From AC-32 sp963755635 (lineage in GTDB: Bacteria > Actinomycetota > Thermoleophilia > Gaiellales > Gaiellaceae): a stretch of DNA of 64,000 bases. The stretch is from NCBI GenBank assembly GCA_963755635.1, contig CAVWKS010000008.1, forward strand, positions 148,945 to 212,944, in the 5' to 3' direction. This document shows positions 45,214 through 55,303 of this stretch, in pieces (the stretch's first letter is position 1; each line of letters starts with the position of its first letter). The translations under genes and the position numbers were made by a program. Under the pieces are notes generated by a model that saw only the letters and a list, made by a program, of their open reading frames with translations, did not search any database and was not told the DNA's origin.

Positions 45214-48200
45214 CTAGGCGACCGCTGCCTCGCCGAGGAGCGCTTTCACCTCGGCGAAGAAGTCCGGCTCCGGCCGCACGCGGTAGTCGGCGCCGAACTG
45301 GAAGACGCGGGCGCCCTCCGACGTGACCAGATCGACGACGACCGGCGCCTCGCCGGGGAAGTCGCGCACGACCGCGGCGAGCTCCTTGATGATCCCGGCC
45401 CGGGCGCGGCGCGCGTCGAGCTTGAGCCGAACCTCCCGCCGCTCCGGGGTCGCCTCGAACGACGAGACCTCGAGCGCGATCAGCTTCGACTCGCCCTCCT
45501 TGTGGTCGACCCGAGCCTTGACGACGAGCACGGCGTCGGTCGCGAGCAGCTCGCGGGCAGCGGCGTAGACCGAGTTGAAGACGACCACCTCGGCGCTGCC
45601 GAGGACGTCGTCGAGCCGCATGAAGACCATCGGGTCGCCCTTCTTCGTCGTCAGCTGCTTGATCGCCGAGACGATCCCCGCGACGGTGACGATCTCGCCG
45701 TCGCGCCTGCGCTCGAGCTCGGCGAGCGTCGCATCGGTCTTCCGGCGCAGCTGGTCGCGGATCCCCTCGAGCGGGTGCTCGCTGACGTAGAGCCCGAGCG
45801 TCTCCTTCTCGAGCCTGAGCAGGTCGTTCTTCTCGAACTCCTGCGTCCCGATCGGCGGGTGCGCGGGCTTCTCGTCGGCCTGCGCGAAGAGCGACTCCTG
45901 GCCGCGCAGGCGCTCGTCCTGCGCGCGCTGGCCGTGCGAGAGCGCGTGCTCGAGCGCCTCCAGCATCCCGCGCCGCGAGCCGCCGGTCGAGTCGAGCGCG
46001 CCGCACTTGACGAGCGACTCGAGCGCGCGCTTGTTCACGACCTGCGGGTCGACTCGCTCGGTGAAATCCCAGAGCGACGAGAACGCGGCGCCCTCCCCGC
46101 GCGCCGCGACGATCGCGCGCGCGGCCGAGTCGCCGACGTTCTTGACCGCGTTCAGGCCGAAGCGGATCCGCCCCTCGACGACCGCGAAGTCGCACTGCGA
46201 GAAGTTCACGTCGGGCGGCAGCACGTCGATTCCCATCTCGCGGCAGGCGTTGACGTAGAACGGCACACGGTCCTTCGTGTTCATCACGGACGAGATCAGC
46301 GCCGCCATGTACTCGTGCGGGTGGTTCGCCTTCAGCCAGGCGGTGCGATAGGCGGTCAGCGCGTAGCAGGCCGAGTGCGCCTTGTTGAAGGAGTAGTCCT
46401 GCGACTGCTCCATGTCCTTCCAGAGCTGGTTCGCGACCGCCGGCGGCGTGTCCGTCTGGGCGCAGCCCTCGAGGAACTTCTCCTTCAGAGAGGCCATCAG
46501 CGAGTGGATCTTCTTGCCGATCGCCTTGCGCAGGTCGTCCGCCTCGCCCGGCGAGAAGCCCGCGATCTGCTTCGCGATCTCGAGGTACTGCTCCTGGTAG
46601 ACGCAGATCCCGAAGGTCGTGCTGGTGATCTTCTCGAGGCGCGGGTCGATGTAGCTGACCTGCTCCTGGCCGTTCTTGCGCCGCGCGTAGGTCGGGATGT
46701 ACGCCATCGGGCCCGGCCGGTAGAGGGCGCTCAGGGCGATCAGGTGCTCGAACTCGGTCGGCTTGACCTGCCGCAGCGCCTCGCGCATGCCCGACGACTC
46801 GAACTGGAAGACGCCCGTCGACTCGCCCCGCGCGAGCATCTCGTACGTCTTCTTGTCGTCTCGCGGAAGCTTGGTGATGTCGAGCCCGCCGCCGACCAGC
46901 TCGACCGCCTTGTCGATCACGTCGAGGTTGCGCAGGCCGAGGAAGTCGATCTTCAGCAGGCCGACCTGCTCGACGTCGCCGCCGGAGAACTGGGTGACGA
47001 TCTCCTGGTCGGTGCCCTTCTGCTGCAGCGGGACGACGTCGGTCAGCGGCCGGTCCGCGATCACGACGCCGGCCGCGTGGATCGAGTCCTGGCGGACGAG
47101 GCCCTCGAGCGGCTTCGCCAGGTCGACGATCTCGCGGACGAGCGGGTCGGAGTCGTAGGCCTGCTTGAGCTCCTGGCCCGGCTTGAGGCACTCGTCGAGG
47201 TAGACCTTCGGGCCTTCCGGGATCAGCTTCGCGATCTTGTCGACGGTGCCGTACGGGACTTCGAGCACGCGGCCGGCGTCGCGCACGGCGGCGCGTGCCA
47301 TCATCGTCCCGAAGGTGATGATCTGGGCGACGCGGTCGCGCCCGTACTTCTCAGCGACGTAGTTGATCACGCGCTCGCGGCCGGCCACCGAGAAGTCGAT
47401 GTCGGCGTCGGGGAGCGACTTGCGGCCCGGGTTGAGGAAGCGCTCGAACAGCAGCTCGTAGCGGATCGGGTCGACGTCGGTGATCTCGAGGCAGTAGGCG
47501 GCGAGCGAGCCGGCGGCGCTGCCTCGGCCGGGGCCGACCTGGATCGAGTTCCGCTTTGCGAAGTTGACGAAGTCCCAGACGATCAGGAAGTAGTCGGCGA
47601 AGCCCATCTCGCGGATCGTCTTGAGCTCGAAGCGGAGGCGGTCCTGGAGCTCCGGCGTCGACTTGCCGTAGCGCTTGAGCAGGCCCTTCTCGCAGAGCTC
47701 GACGAGGTAGTCGAAGGCGTCGCGGCCGTCCGGGACCGGGTAGCGCGGGAGCAGGATGTTGCCGAGCTCGAGCTCGACGTTGCAGCGCTCGGCGATCTCG
47801 AGCGTGCGCCGCATCGCGTCGTCGAGGCCCGGGAAGTCGAGCGCCATCTCCTCGGGTGACTTGAAGAAGAACTGGTCGGTGTCGAACTTCCAGTGGTTCG
47901 GGTTCTTGAGCGAGTCGCCCGACTGGATGCAGAGCAGCGCCTCGTGCGCCTGCGCATCCTCGTGGCGGAGGTAGTGGACGTCGCCGGTCGCGACGAGCGG
48001 CAGGCCGGCCTCCGCGGCGAGCTTCTGCAGAGACGGGTTGATCTGCGCCTGGACGTCGAGCCCCGCGTTCTGGATCTCGACGTACGTCGAGTCCCGCCCG
48101 AAGACCTGCGCGAGCCGGTCGAGGTCGGCGCGCGCGTCGTCCGGCCGGCTCTCCTCGAGCGCCTTGCAGACGCGGCCCGAGAGGCAGCCCGAGAGCGCAA

Positions 48201-48588
48201 CGAGACCCTCCGAGTGCGTCTCGAGCAGCTCCCAGTCGACGCGCGGCTTGTAGTAGTAGCCCTCGAGATAGCCGGCCGACGAGAGCTTGAGCAGGTTCCG
48301 GTAGCCGGTGTTGTTCTCGGCCAGGAGGGTCAGGTGTGCGTAGCCCTTCTTCTGCTGGCGGCGGTCTTCCGCGACGTAGAGCTCGCAGCCGATCAGCGGC
48401 TTGACGCCCTGCTTGCCCGTCTCGCGCACGAGCTCGACGGCGCCGGCCAGCGAGCCGTGGTCGGTGAGCGCGACCGCCGGCATCTCGAGCTCCGCCGCCC
48501 GGGCCGCGAGCGCCGGGATGCGGCACGCGCCATCGAGGATCGAGTACTCGGAGTGGACGTGCAGATGAACGAAGCCGGCCTCAGCCAC
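45214..48588 (-). CDS. dnaE: DNA polymerase III alpha subunit
   Basis: Replicative polymerase of 1,124 residues (DnaE1 size). The N-terminal PHP domain has HLHVHSEYSILDGACRIP and later His/Asp motifs (DHGSLAGA). The catalytic palm has GPGRGSAAGSLAAYCL and PDADIDFS with the Asp pair. The finger domain (GVFQFESSGMREAL) and tandem helix-hairpin-helix follow, then a C-terminal OB fold (EIVTVAGIVSAIKQLTTKKGDPMVFMRLDD). The frame is intact from end to end, which shows that the indel problem is local. Confidence 0.98.
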   Translation of the reverse strand: MAEAGFVHLHVHSEYSILDGACRIPALAARAAELEMPAVALTDHGSLAGAVELVRETGKQGVKPLIGCELYVAEDRRQQKKGYAHLTLLAENNTGYRNLLKLSSAGYLEGYYYKPRVDWELLETHSEGLVALSGCLSGRVCKALEESRPDDARADLDRLAQVFGRDSTYVEIQNAGLDVQAQINPSLQKLAAEAGLPLVATGDVHYLRHEDAQAHEALLCIQSGDSLKNPNHWKFDTDQFFFKSPEEMALDFPGLDDAMRRTLEIAERCNVELELGNILLPRYPVPDGRDAFDYLVELCEKGLLKRYGKSTPELQDRLRFELKTIREMGFADYFLIVWDFVNFAKRNSIQVGPGRGSAAGSLAAYCLEITDVDPIRYELLFERFLNPGRKSLPDADIDFSVAGRERVINYVAEKYGRDRVAQIITFGTMMARAAVRDAGRVLEVPYGTVDKIAKLIPEGPKVYLDECLKPGQELKQAYDSDPLVREIVDLAKPLEGLVRQDSIHAAGVVIADRPLTDVVPLQQKGTDQEIVTQFSGGDVEQVGLLKIDFLGLRNLDVIDKAVELVGGGLDITKLPRDDKKTYEMLARGESTGVFQFESSGMREALRQVKPTEFEHLIALSALYRPGPMAYIPTYARRKNGQEQVSYIDPRLEKITSTTFGICVYQEQYLEIAKQIAGFSPGEADDLRKAIGKKIHSLMASLKEKFLEGCAQTDTPPAVANQLWKDMEQSQDYSFNKAHSACYALTAYRTAWLKANHPHEYMAALISSVMNTKDRVPFYVNACREMGIDVLPPDVNFSQCDFAVVEGRIRFGLNAVKNVGDSAARAIVAARGEGAAFSSLWDFTERVDPQVVNKRALESLVKCGALDSTGGSRRGMLEALEHALSHGQRAQDERLRGQESLFAQADEKPAHPPIGTQEFEKNDLLRLEKETLGLYVSEHPLEGIRDQLRRKTDATLAELERRRDGEIVTVAGIVSAIKQLTTKKGDPMVFMRLDDVLGSAEVVVFNSVYAAARELLATDAVLVVKARVDHKEGESKLIALEVSSFEATPERREVRLKLDARRARAGIIKELAAVVRDFPGEAPVVVDLVTSEGARVFQFGADYRVRPEPDFFAEVKALLGEAAVA

Positions 48589-48615
48589 GGACGTCGAGTG
48601 TAGGGCTCGTACCGG

Positions 48616-49668
48616 CTACTGCGCGAGTGTCACTTTGGTGAGGCGCTCGGGCTTGTCCGGGTCGAGCCCCTTTGCCTCGGCGAGCGCCGCGGCGAAGAGC
48701 TGGCCCGGCACGACCGACAGGAGCGGCGAGAGCAGCGGGACCGGCGCCTCGGGAACGGGAAGCCGCCACGCCGCGCCTTCAACCTCGGCCGCCGCGCTGC
48801 CGCTCGCGACGATCGTCGCGCCTGCGTGGCGCACCCTCGCAGCTGCCTCGATCAGCGCCGGCAGCGTCGCGTCGGGCGAGGCGATCGTCCAGACCGGGAA
48901 CATCGCGTCGAGCGCGGCGATCGGCCCGTGCGCGAGGTCGGTCGAGGTGAGCGGCTCGGCGGCGACGCGGCAGGTCTCCGTCAGCTTGAGCGCGATCTCG
49001 CGCGCAGTGGCGAGCTCATAGCCGCGGCCGATCACGTACATGCGCCCGACGTACGCGAACGCCGTGGCGAGCGGCATGACCGCTTCTTCGAGCTCGGGGA
49101 TCGCGTCCGCGAGGAGGACCGCCGTCCGGCGAAGGCCGTCCCAGATCTCGTCCTCACGACCCGCGGCTGCGCCCGCCAGCAGGGCCAGCGCGGCGAGCTG
49201 GTTGTAAAACGTCTTCGAAGCGGCTACGGAGCGCTCCTCGCCGGCCTCGAGCGGCAGCGTCAGCTCCGCGTGCTCGGCCAGCGCAGACTCGCGCTGGTTC
49301 GTGAGCGCGACCGTCAGCGCCCCACGCGCCCGCGCGCGCTCGACGTACGAGACGACGTCGGGCGTCTGACCCGACTGCGAGAGCGCGACGACGACCGAGC
49401 TCGAGAAGTCGATCTCCGCGCCGTAGTAGACGCTGAGCGAGATCGAGTCGCGAAGCGCTGTCCAGCCCGGCAGCAGGCCGAAGGCGTAGACGCCGTACGC
49501 CGCTGCGGCGTCTGAGGAGCCGTGGGCGACCAGCCGCACGACCGTCGGCTTCCGCTCGGCGCAGGCGCGACCCACCTCGACGAAAGCGTCCAGCTCCTCG
49601 AGCAACGTCAGCAGGGCCGCCGGCTGCTCGCGCACCTCGCGGAGAAAGATCCTCCGAGACGCGTTCAT
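48616..49668 (-). CDS. SIS-domain sugar isomerase/deaminase-like protein (GlmS isomerase type)
   Basis: 350 residues forming two SIS domains without the GlmS glutaminase domain. Phosphosugar-binding features are LVAHGSSDAAAAYG, VVALSQSGQTPDVVSYVERA and SVAASKTFYNQLAALALLAG in the first domain, with VIGRGYELATAREIALKLTETC in the second. Such proteins act as glucosamine-6-phosphate deaminases or related ketose/aldose isomerases. Last gene of the sugar operon; with the BadF-type kinase and GH4 enzyme it suggests amino-sugar catabolism. Overlaps the transporter ATPase gene by 4 bp. Confidence 0.87.
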   Translation of the reverse strand: MNASRRIFLREVREQPAALLTLLEELDAFVEVGRACAERKPTVVRLVAHGSSDAAAAYGVYAFGLLPGWTALRDSISLSVYYGAEIDFSSSVVVALSQSGQTPDVVSYVERARARGALTVALTNQRESALAEHAELTLPLEAGEERSVAASKTFYNQLAALALLAGAAAGREDEIWDGLRRTAVLLADAIPELEEAVMPLATAFAYVGRMYVIGRGYELATAREIALKLTETCRVAAEPLTSTDLAHGPIAALDAMFPVWTIASPDATLPALIEAAARVRHAGATIVASGSAAAEVEGAAWRLPVPEAPVPLLSPLLSVVPGQLFAAALAEAKGLDPDKPERLTKVTLAQ

Positions 49669-50682
49669 CGCGCCTGCGCCGCAGATTGGACAGCGTCCGC
49701 CTGAGCGACGTGGCAGGCGGCCAGCCGGCGCGGGCCGAGCTCACGCAGCTCGGGCGTCACCGTCTCGCAGATCGCGATCGCATATGGACAGCGTTGCCGG
49801 AAGCGGCAACCTTCCTCCGGGTTGATCACCTTCGGCGGCTCGCCGACGTCCGCTGCGTCCGAGACGCCGAGCGGTGCGCGCGGGTCGGGGACGGCGGAGA
49901 CGAGCAGCTGCGTGTACGGATGCTTCGGGTTCTGGAGCACATCCTCCGTCGGCCCCTCCTCGACGAGGTGCCCCCCGTACATGACGAGCACGCGGTCGGC
50001 GATGTAGCGCGCGCTGGCGACGTCGTGCGTGATGTAGAGGAACGAGACGCCCTCTCGCTCGCGCAACTCGCTCATCAGGTTGAGGATCCCGATTCGGATC
50101 GAGACGTCCAGCATCGAGACGGGCTCGTCCGCGATGATCAGCTTCGGCCGGAAGGCGAGCGCCTGGGCGAAGCCGACGCGCTGGCGCTGGCCGCCGCTCA
50201 GCTCGTGCGGGAACTTGCCGGTCATCCCGCCCTGCGGGCACGAGGCCGACTTCGCCGAAGACCCGCTCGACCTCGCCTCGCCGAACCCTTCTGCCCTCGG
50301 CGCGCCGGTGCAGCAACAGCGCGCGGCGGACGCCGTGAGCGATCCGGTAGGCCGGGTTGATCGAGCTGTACGGGTCCTGGAAGACCATCGGGACGTCGCT
50401 CGCGTAGGCGAGCCGCTCGCGGCGCGTGCGCAGCCGGCTCAGCGGCTTGCCCTCGAAGTAGATCTCGCCGCGAGTGGGCTTGTACACGCGCGCGAGCAGC
50501 CGCGCGATCGTGCTCTTGCCGCTGCCGCTCTCGCCGACGAGCGCGACGATCTCGCCCCGGCCGATCGTCAGGTCGACGTCGTCCACGGCGTGGAGGTGCT
50601 GCCGCGAGAAGAGCTTGCCGACCTTGAAGTGGCGCGTCAGGCCTTCTGTCCGTAGAAGCGGCTCGCTCATCGGCTCACTCAT
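49665..50682 (-). CDS. ABC transporter ATP-binding protein (DppF type), frameshifted
   Basis: Peptide/nickel-type importer ATPase. N-terminal ABC half: ALVGESGSGKSTIARLLARVYKPTRG and MVFQDPYSSINPAY. After a missing base near 50,230 the second half follows in another frame: GKFPHELSGGQRQRVGFAQALAFRPKLIIADEPVSMLDVSIR and the C-terminal oligopeptide-type cysteine tail CRFRQRCPYAIAICE, which usually binds an iron-sulfur cluster or metal. A second ATPase is fused to the permease next door. Confidence 0.9.
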
Positions 50683-52628
50683 CGGGCGACCGCCGCCTCG
50701 CGCTCGTGCTCGTAGAGGACGCAGCGGACGAGCTCGCCGTCGACCTCGTACAGCGGGGGCCCGATCGCGCAGCGCTCGTGTGCGTGCGGGCAGCGCGGCG
50801 CGAAGCGGCAGCCCGACGGCGGCCGCAGCAGGTCGGGCGGCGCTCCGGGAATCCCGGTGAGCCGCACCTTCTCGCCGCGGATCGACGGGAAGGCCTCGAG
50901 CAGCCCCTGCGTGTACGGGTGCAGCGGCCGCTCGAAGACCTGCCGCGTGTTTCCGTACTCGGCCAACTGCGCCGCGTACATCACGAGCAGCCGATCGGAG
51001 AAGTGGCTGACGAGCGACATGTCGTGCGTCACGAAGATGATCGCGAAGCCGAGACGCTCCTGCAGCTCCTTGATCTGAACCATCAGCGAGCGCTGCGCGA
51101 CGACGTCGAGAGCCGAGGTCGGCTCGTCCATGATGATCAGGTCGGGCGTGAACAGCAGTGCCATCGCGATCATCGCCCGCTGGCGCATCCCGCCCGAGAG
51201 TTGGTGCGGGTAGCTGTGCAGGTGCACCGGGTCGATCGAGACGAGCCGCAGCACCTCCTTGGAGCGGGCCCGCATCTCCCGCTTCGACATCTTCGAGTGC
51301 GCCTCGAGCGCGTCGCGCATCTGCGCCTCGACCGTCAGCACCGGATTGAGAGCGTTCATCGCGCTCTGCATCACGACCGAGTACTCACGCCAGCGGATGT
51401 GCCGGAGCTCGCGCTCGCCGAGCGTGACCATGTCGCGGCCCTTGAAGAGGATCTGGCCGCCCGTGATCTCGCCCGCGAGCGGCGCGCCGAGCAGGCGCGC
51501 GATCGCGTACAGCAGCGTCGACTTGCCGCAGCCCGACTCGCCGACGATCCCGAGGAACTCGCCGCGCCCGAGGTCGAGATCCACGTTGTCGACGGCCACG
51601 ACAGGGCCGGCATCGGAGGCGTACGCAACCGAGAGGCCACGCACCTCGAGGATCTTGTTCGGATCGGCCGCGGCCTCGGGCACGGGAGCGGTGTGCAACG
51701 ACTGAGCGCCTTTCTGCTCCAGCTTCCGCCGGCGCAACGCCGGGTTGCTGATCTCGTCGAACGCGTAGTTGAGCAGCGCGAAGGCGGCGCCGAGGAGCGC
51801 GATGCAAACCCCCGGCATGATCGCCCAGTAGACCATCCCAGCCCCGAGCGCCTCGTTGTTCTCGGCCCAGTAGAGCATCGTTCCCCAGCTCTGGCTGTTC
51901 GGGTCGCCGAGACCGATGAACTGCAGCCCGGCGGCGAAGAGGACGGCGTAGAGCGCGGCGCCGAGGAAGCTCGCCACGATCAGGGAGGTCATCGTCGGCA
52001 GGATCTCGCAGAAGACGACGTACAGGCCCCGCTCGCCGCGCACACGCGCGGCCTCCAGGAAGTCGCGGTTGCGTAACGAGAGCGCCTGGGAACGGAGCTG
52101 GCGCGCGCCGTACGACCAGCCGAGCAGGCCGAGGACGACCACGAGCGTGAACATGCCGGAGTTCCGTTCGTACGCCGCGATCACGATGATCAGCGGGAAG
52201 ATCGGGATCACCAGGATCACGTCGGTCGCGAGCGACAGGAAGCCGTCGGTGAAGCCACCGAAGTAGGCTGCCGAGACGCCGATCAGTACGGCGATCGCAG
52301 TCGCGATCCCGCCGACCGCGAAGGCGATCAGCAGCGACTGGCGCGTTCCCCAGATCAACTGCGAGAGTACGTCCTGGCCGTAGGCGGTCGTCCCGAACCA
52401 GTGCGCGCTCGACGGCGGAAGCCCGCGGCCGAACTCCTCTCCGGTCGGGGCATATGGCGCGATCTGGCCCGGGAAGATCGCGAGAACGAAGAAGAAGGTG
52501 AGCAGGAGCGCTCCGACCACCGCCTTGCGGTTCCGGGCGACTGCGCGCCAGAGGTCGGCGCCCGGCCGCCGAGCCGGCGTCTCGAGCGGTGCGACCGAGG
52601 GCGAGTCGGCGACGGCGGGAAGGCTCAC
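50679..52628 (-). CDS. Fused ABC transporter permease (DppC type) and ATP-binding protein (DppD type)
   Basis: One 649-residue frame from GTG 52628. The permease part (about 1-290) has six predicted transmembrane segments, and its EAA-loop region reads RDFLEAARVRGERGLYVVFCEILPTMTSL. The ATPase part (about 320-649) has Walker A GESGCGKSTLL, signature LSGGMRQRAMIAMALLF, Walker B IIMDEPTSALD and the tail CRFAPRCPHAHERC. Such fusions are known among actinobacterial peptide-type importers. The junction (NPALRRRKLEQKG) is continuous with no stop, so I take it as genuine. It overlaps both neighbours by 4 bp. Confidence 0.92.
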   Translation of the reverse strand: MSLPAVADSPSVAPLETPARRPGADLWRAVARNRKAVVGALLLTFFFVLAIFPGQIAPYAPTGEEFGRGLPPSSAHWFGTTAYGQDVLSQLIWGTRQSLLIAFAVGGIATAIAVLIGVSAAYFGGFTDGFLSLATDVILVIPIFPLIIVIAAYERNSGMFTLVVVLGLLGWSYGARQLRSQALSLRNRDFLEAARVRGERGLYVVFCEILPTMTSLIVASFLGAALYAVLFAAGLQFIGLGDPNSQSWGTMLYWAENNEALGAGMVYWAIMPGVCIALLGAAFALLNYAFDEISNPALRRRKLEQKGAQSLHTAPVPEAAADPNKILEVRGLSVAYASDAGPVVAVDNVDLDLGRGEFLGIVGESGCGKSTLLYAIARLLGAPLAGEITGGQILFKGRDMVTLGERELRHIRWREYSVVMQSAMNALNPVLTVEAQMRDALEAHSKMSKREMRARSKEVLRLVSIDPVHLHSYPHQLSGGMRQRAMIAMALLFTPDLIIMDEPTSALDVVAQRSLMVQIKELQERLGFAIIFVTHDMSLVSHFSDRLLVMYAAQLAEYGNTRQVFERPLHPYTQGLLEAFPSIRGEKVRLTGIPGAPPDLLRPPSGCRFAPRCPHAHERCAIGPPLYEVDGELVRCVLYEHEREAAVAR

Positions 52629-53608
52629 GAGCGGTCCCGCGTCCGCGGGTCGAGAATCGCGGTGGCGCCGTCCGCGACGAGGATCGCCAGCAGCACCGCG
52701 ACGGTGATCATCAGGAACAGCGCCTGCATCAAGGCGTAGTCCTGGTTCTCCACCGACTGGAGGAACATCCACCCCACCCCGGGGTAGTTGAAGACGAACT
52801 CGACGAGGATCGCGCCGCTGACGACGAACCCGAGCGACATCGCGAAGCCGACCAGGTTCGGCAGGATCGCGTTCCGGCCCGCGTAGGTCCACATGATCCG
52901 CCAGGGGCTCAGGCCCTTGGCCCGGGCCATGCGCACGTAGTCCTCGGCGAGGACCGAGATCGTGTTGTTCCGCATCGTCAGGATCCAGCCGCCGATCGCG
53001 GTGATCAGGATCGTCATCGCCGGCAGGATCGAGTGGTAGATCGCGTCGCTGATGAAGTCCCACGACCAGGCGACGGTCGTCGTCACGTCGTAACCGCCGC
53101 TCTCCGGGAACCAGCCGAGCTTGATCGAGAAGAGCCAGATCGCGAGCAGCGCGAGCCAGAAGTACGGGAACGCCGATGTGATCACGAAGATCGGCGGGAG
53201 CAGCCCGTCCAGGCTCCCGCCTCTCCGCCAGGCCGAGATCAGCCCGATAAAGGTGCCGAGGACGAACGCGAGGATCGTCGTCGTGCCGACGAGCATCAGC
53301 GTCCACGGCAGGGCCTGCAGCACCTGGTGCGAGACCGTGTCCGGGAAGAACGTCAGCGAGATGCCGAAGTCCCCGTGGACGATGTTGCCCAGGTAGGTGA
53401 AGTAGGCGTGGAGCAGGCTCTCGTGCGCCTTGATTCCGAAAGCGATCTGGAGGGCGTGCATCGCCTGTGGGTTCACGTGCCCCTTGTAGCGGGACATCAT
53501 CGCGAGCACCGCGTTGCCCGGCATGAGGCGCGGGATCAGGAAGTTCAGCGTCACCGCCGCCCAGAGCGTGACGAGGAAGAACCCGAGCCTGCGGACGATG
53601 AACCTCAC
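52625..53608 (-). CDS. ABC transporter permease (DppB type)
   Basis: 327 residues with six transmembrane segments and the binding-protein-dependent transport motif EDYVRMARAKGLSPWRIMWTYAGRNAILP. The N-terminus (RFIVRRLGFFLVTLWAAVTLNFLIPRLMPGN) is typical of DppB/OppB. It pairs with the fused permease-ATPase. Confidence 0.94.
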   Translation of the reverse strand: MRFIVRRLGFFLVTLWAAVTLNFLIPRLMPGNAVLAMMSRYKGHVNPQAMHALQIAFGIKAHESLLHAYFTYLGNIVHGDFGISLTFFPDTVSHQVLQALPWTLMLVGTTTILAFVLGTFIGLISAWRRGGSLDGLLPPIFVITSAFPYFWLALLAIWLFSIKLGWFPESGGYDVTTTVAWSWDFISDAIYHSILPAMTILITAIGGWILTMRNNTISVLAEDYVRMARAKGLSPWRIMWTYAGRNAILPNLVGFAMSLGFVVSGAILVEFVFNYPGVGWMFLQSVENQDYALMQALFLMITVAVLLAILVADGATAILDPRTRDRS

Positions 53609-53644
53609 GGCCCGCGCCTCCTGGTTGCCGGTTGCGATCTCAGC

Positions 53645-55303
53645 TCACGAGCCCTTCGGCTTGAGGTGGAGGAGCATCACGCCCCAGTCGGGAGTCACGT
53701 ACGCGGCCGGCCGCGCGAACTGATTCCCCTGCGTGACCCAGCCCGCGAGGTCCTTGGTGTTGTACTGGTACCAGTCGACTCCCTCGGTGACGGGGATGAT
53801 CGGGACGTCTCGCACCATCGCCTGCTCCAGGCCGCGGACGATCTCGTGCTGCTTGGCCGAGTCGGACGTGGCCGCGTAGTCCTCGATCAGCTTGTCCACG
53901 GCCGGGTTCTCGTAGCGCTCCCAGTTCGAGGAGGCGTTCTGGCCGATCGGCGCCGAGTTCTTCGAGTAGAGCTCCTGGCGCAGCTCGTAGTACGGCGCCG
54001 GCCCGCCGCTCAGGTTGCCGTTGTAGTCGAGCTGGAACTTCCCCGCGTACGTGTCCGCATCGTAGGTCGTGCTGGACAGGTTCTCGGGGGTGACCTTGAT
54101 CCCGATCTTCTTCAGGTCCTCCTGGACGACCTGCGCGGAGGCGACCCAGTCGGAGTAGCCGCCGATGTTGATCATCGTGAAGGAGAGCGGCTTGCCGTCA
54201 GGCGTGTAGTAGAGGTCGCCCTTCTTCTTGTAGCCGGCCGCGTCCAGGGTCTGCATCGCTTTCTGCGGGTTGTAGTCGTACTGGTGCGCGAGGCCCTGAT
54301 CGAGCCAGCTGCCGAAGGTCGGCGTCACGATCCCGGTCTGGTTCGAAGGCGGCTCGTAGCCGTACTCGCCGATCTCCGAGACCTTCTTCCGGTCGATCGC
54401 GTAGGCCATCGCCCTGCGGATCGCGACGTCCTTGAGGATCGGGTCCTTGTTGTTGACGAAGACCGAGACGTTGCTCACGGGCGGGAACCAGTAGTGGTTG
54501 TCCGCGCTCTTCGAGGAGTAGTAGGACTTGATGTTCGGGATGAACTGGCTGCCCCACTGCGCCTTACCGCTCGCGAGCTGCTGGTTCGCGGGGTCGTTCG
54601 AGGTGAACGCCGGGTAGTAGACGGTGTCGATCTTCGGCAGCCCCTTCTGCCAGTAGTTCGGGTTCTTCGTGTACTTGGTCACCTGCGGCGAGCAGGAGTT
54701 CATCGTGAACGGGCCCGACCCGATCGGGTGCGAGTCCTTGTAGGTGACCGGGTTCTTGATCGAGGCCCAGACGTGCTGCGGAACGATCGGCGTCTGGTCC
54801 GCCACGTAGTAGAAGTACGGCACCGCGGCGGTCTTGAAGTCGAGCGTGATCTTGTCGCCGCTTTGCTTGACGTCCTTCAGCACCGACCAGGACGCGTTCA
54901 GGTCGAGGCCGGGGAACTTCTTGATCAGGTTGAAGGTGAAGAGGACGTCGGCCGCGGTCAGCGGCTTGCCGTCGCTCCACTTGACGCCTGGTCGGATCGT
55001 GAACGTGAGCGTCTTGTTGCCGTTGCTCCACGCGTAGTTCGAGGCGAGCCAGTTGGTGGTCTTCCCGCTCTGGAGGCCGTTCACGAACGTGAGCTCTTCG
55101 TAGATAGGCCCGACCGAGAACGAGTTGACGTCCGAGTTGAACGGGTTGAACCCGCACGACCACGTGCTGCCCTGCTCGTTCGAGATCGTGACGGCAGTGC
55201 TCCCGCCGCTGTTGGACTTGCTCGACTTGCTGCCTCCGCAGGCGGTCGCCGTTGCGGCGAGGCCGACCACCAGCGCGAGAATCATCACTCGCTTCACCTT
55301 CAT
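53645..55303 (-). CDS. Extracellular solute-binding lipoprotein (SBP family 5)
   Basis: 552 residues. Signal and lipobox at the N-terminus (LVVGLAATATACGG, Cys about residue 22), then a Ser/Gly-rich linker and the family-5 fold: FTIRPGVKWSDGKPLTAADVLFTFNLIKK and RRAMAYAIDRKKVSEIGEYGYEPP. Family-5 receptors bind peptides but also cello-, xylo- and chito-oligosaccharides. Its partners (GH4, sugar kinase, SIS) favour an oligosaccharide ligand. A good SD (GGAAGGAG) lies within the kinase 3' end, so it can be translated strongly. Confidence 0.93.
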   Translation of the reverse strand: MKVKRVMILALVVGLAATATACGGSKSSKSNSGGSTAVTISNEQGSTWSCGFNPFNSDVNSFSVGPIYEELTFVNGLQSGKTTNWLASNYAWSNGNKTLTFTIRPGVKWSDGKPLTAADVLFTFNLIKKFPGLDLNASWSVLKDVKQSGDKITLDFKTAAVPYFYYVADQTPIVPQHVWASIKNPVTYKDSHPIGSGPFTMNSCSPQVTKYTKNPNYWQKGLPKIDTVYYPAFTSNDPANQQLASGKAQWGSQFIPNIKSYYSSKSADNHYWFPPVSNVSVFVNNKDPILKDVAIRRAMAYAIDRKKVSEIGEYGYEPPSNQTGIVTPTFGSWLDQGLAHQYDYNPQKAMQTLDAAGYKKKGDLYYTPDGKPLSFTMINIGGYSDWVASAQVVQEDLKKIGIKVTPENLSSTTYDADTYAGKFQLDYNGNLSGGPAPYYELRQELYSKNSAPIGQNASSNWERYENPAVDKLIEDYAATSDSAKQHEIVRGLEQAMVRDVPIIPVTEGVDWYQYNTKDLAGWVTQGNQFARPAAYVTPDWGVMLLHLKPKGS

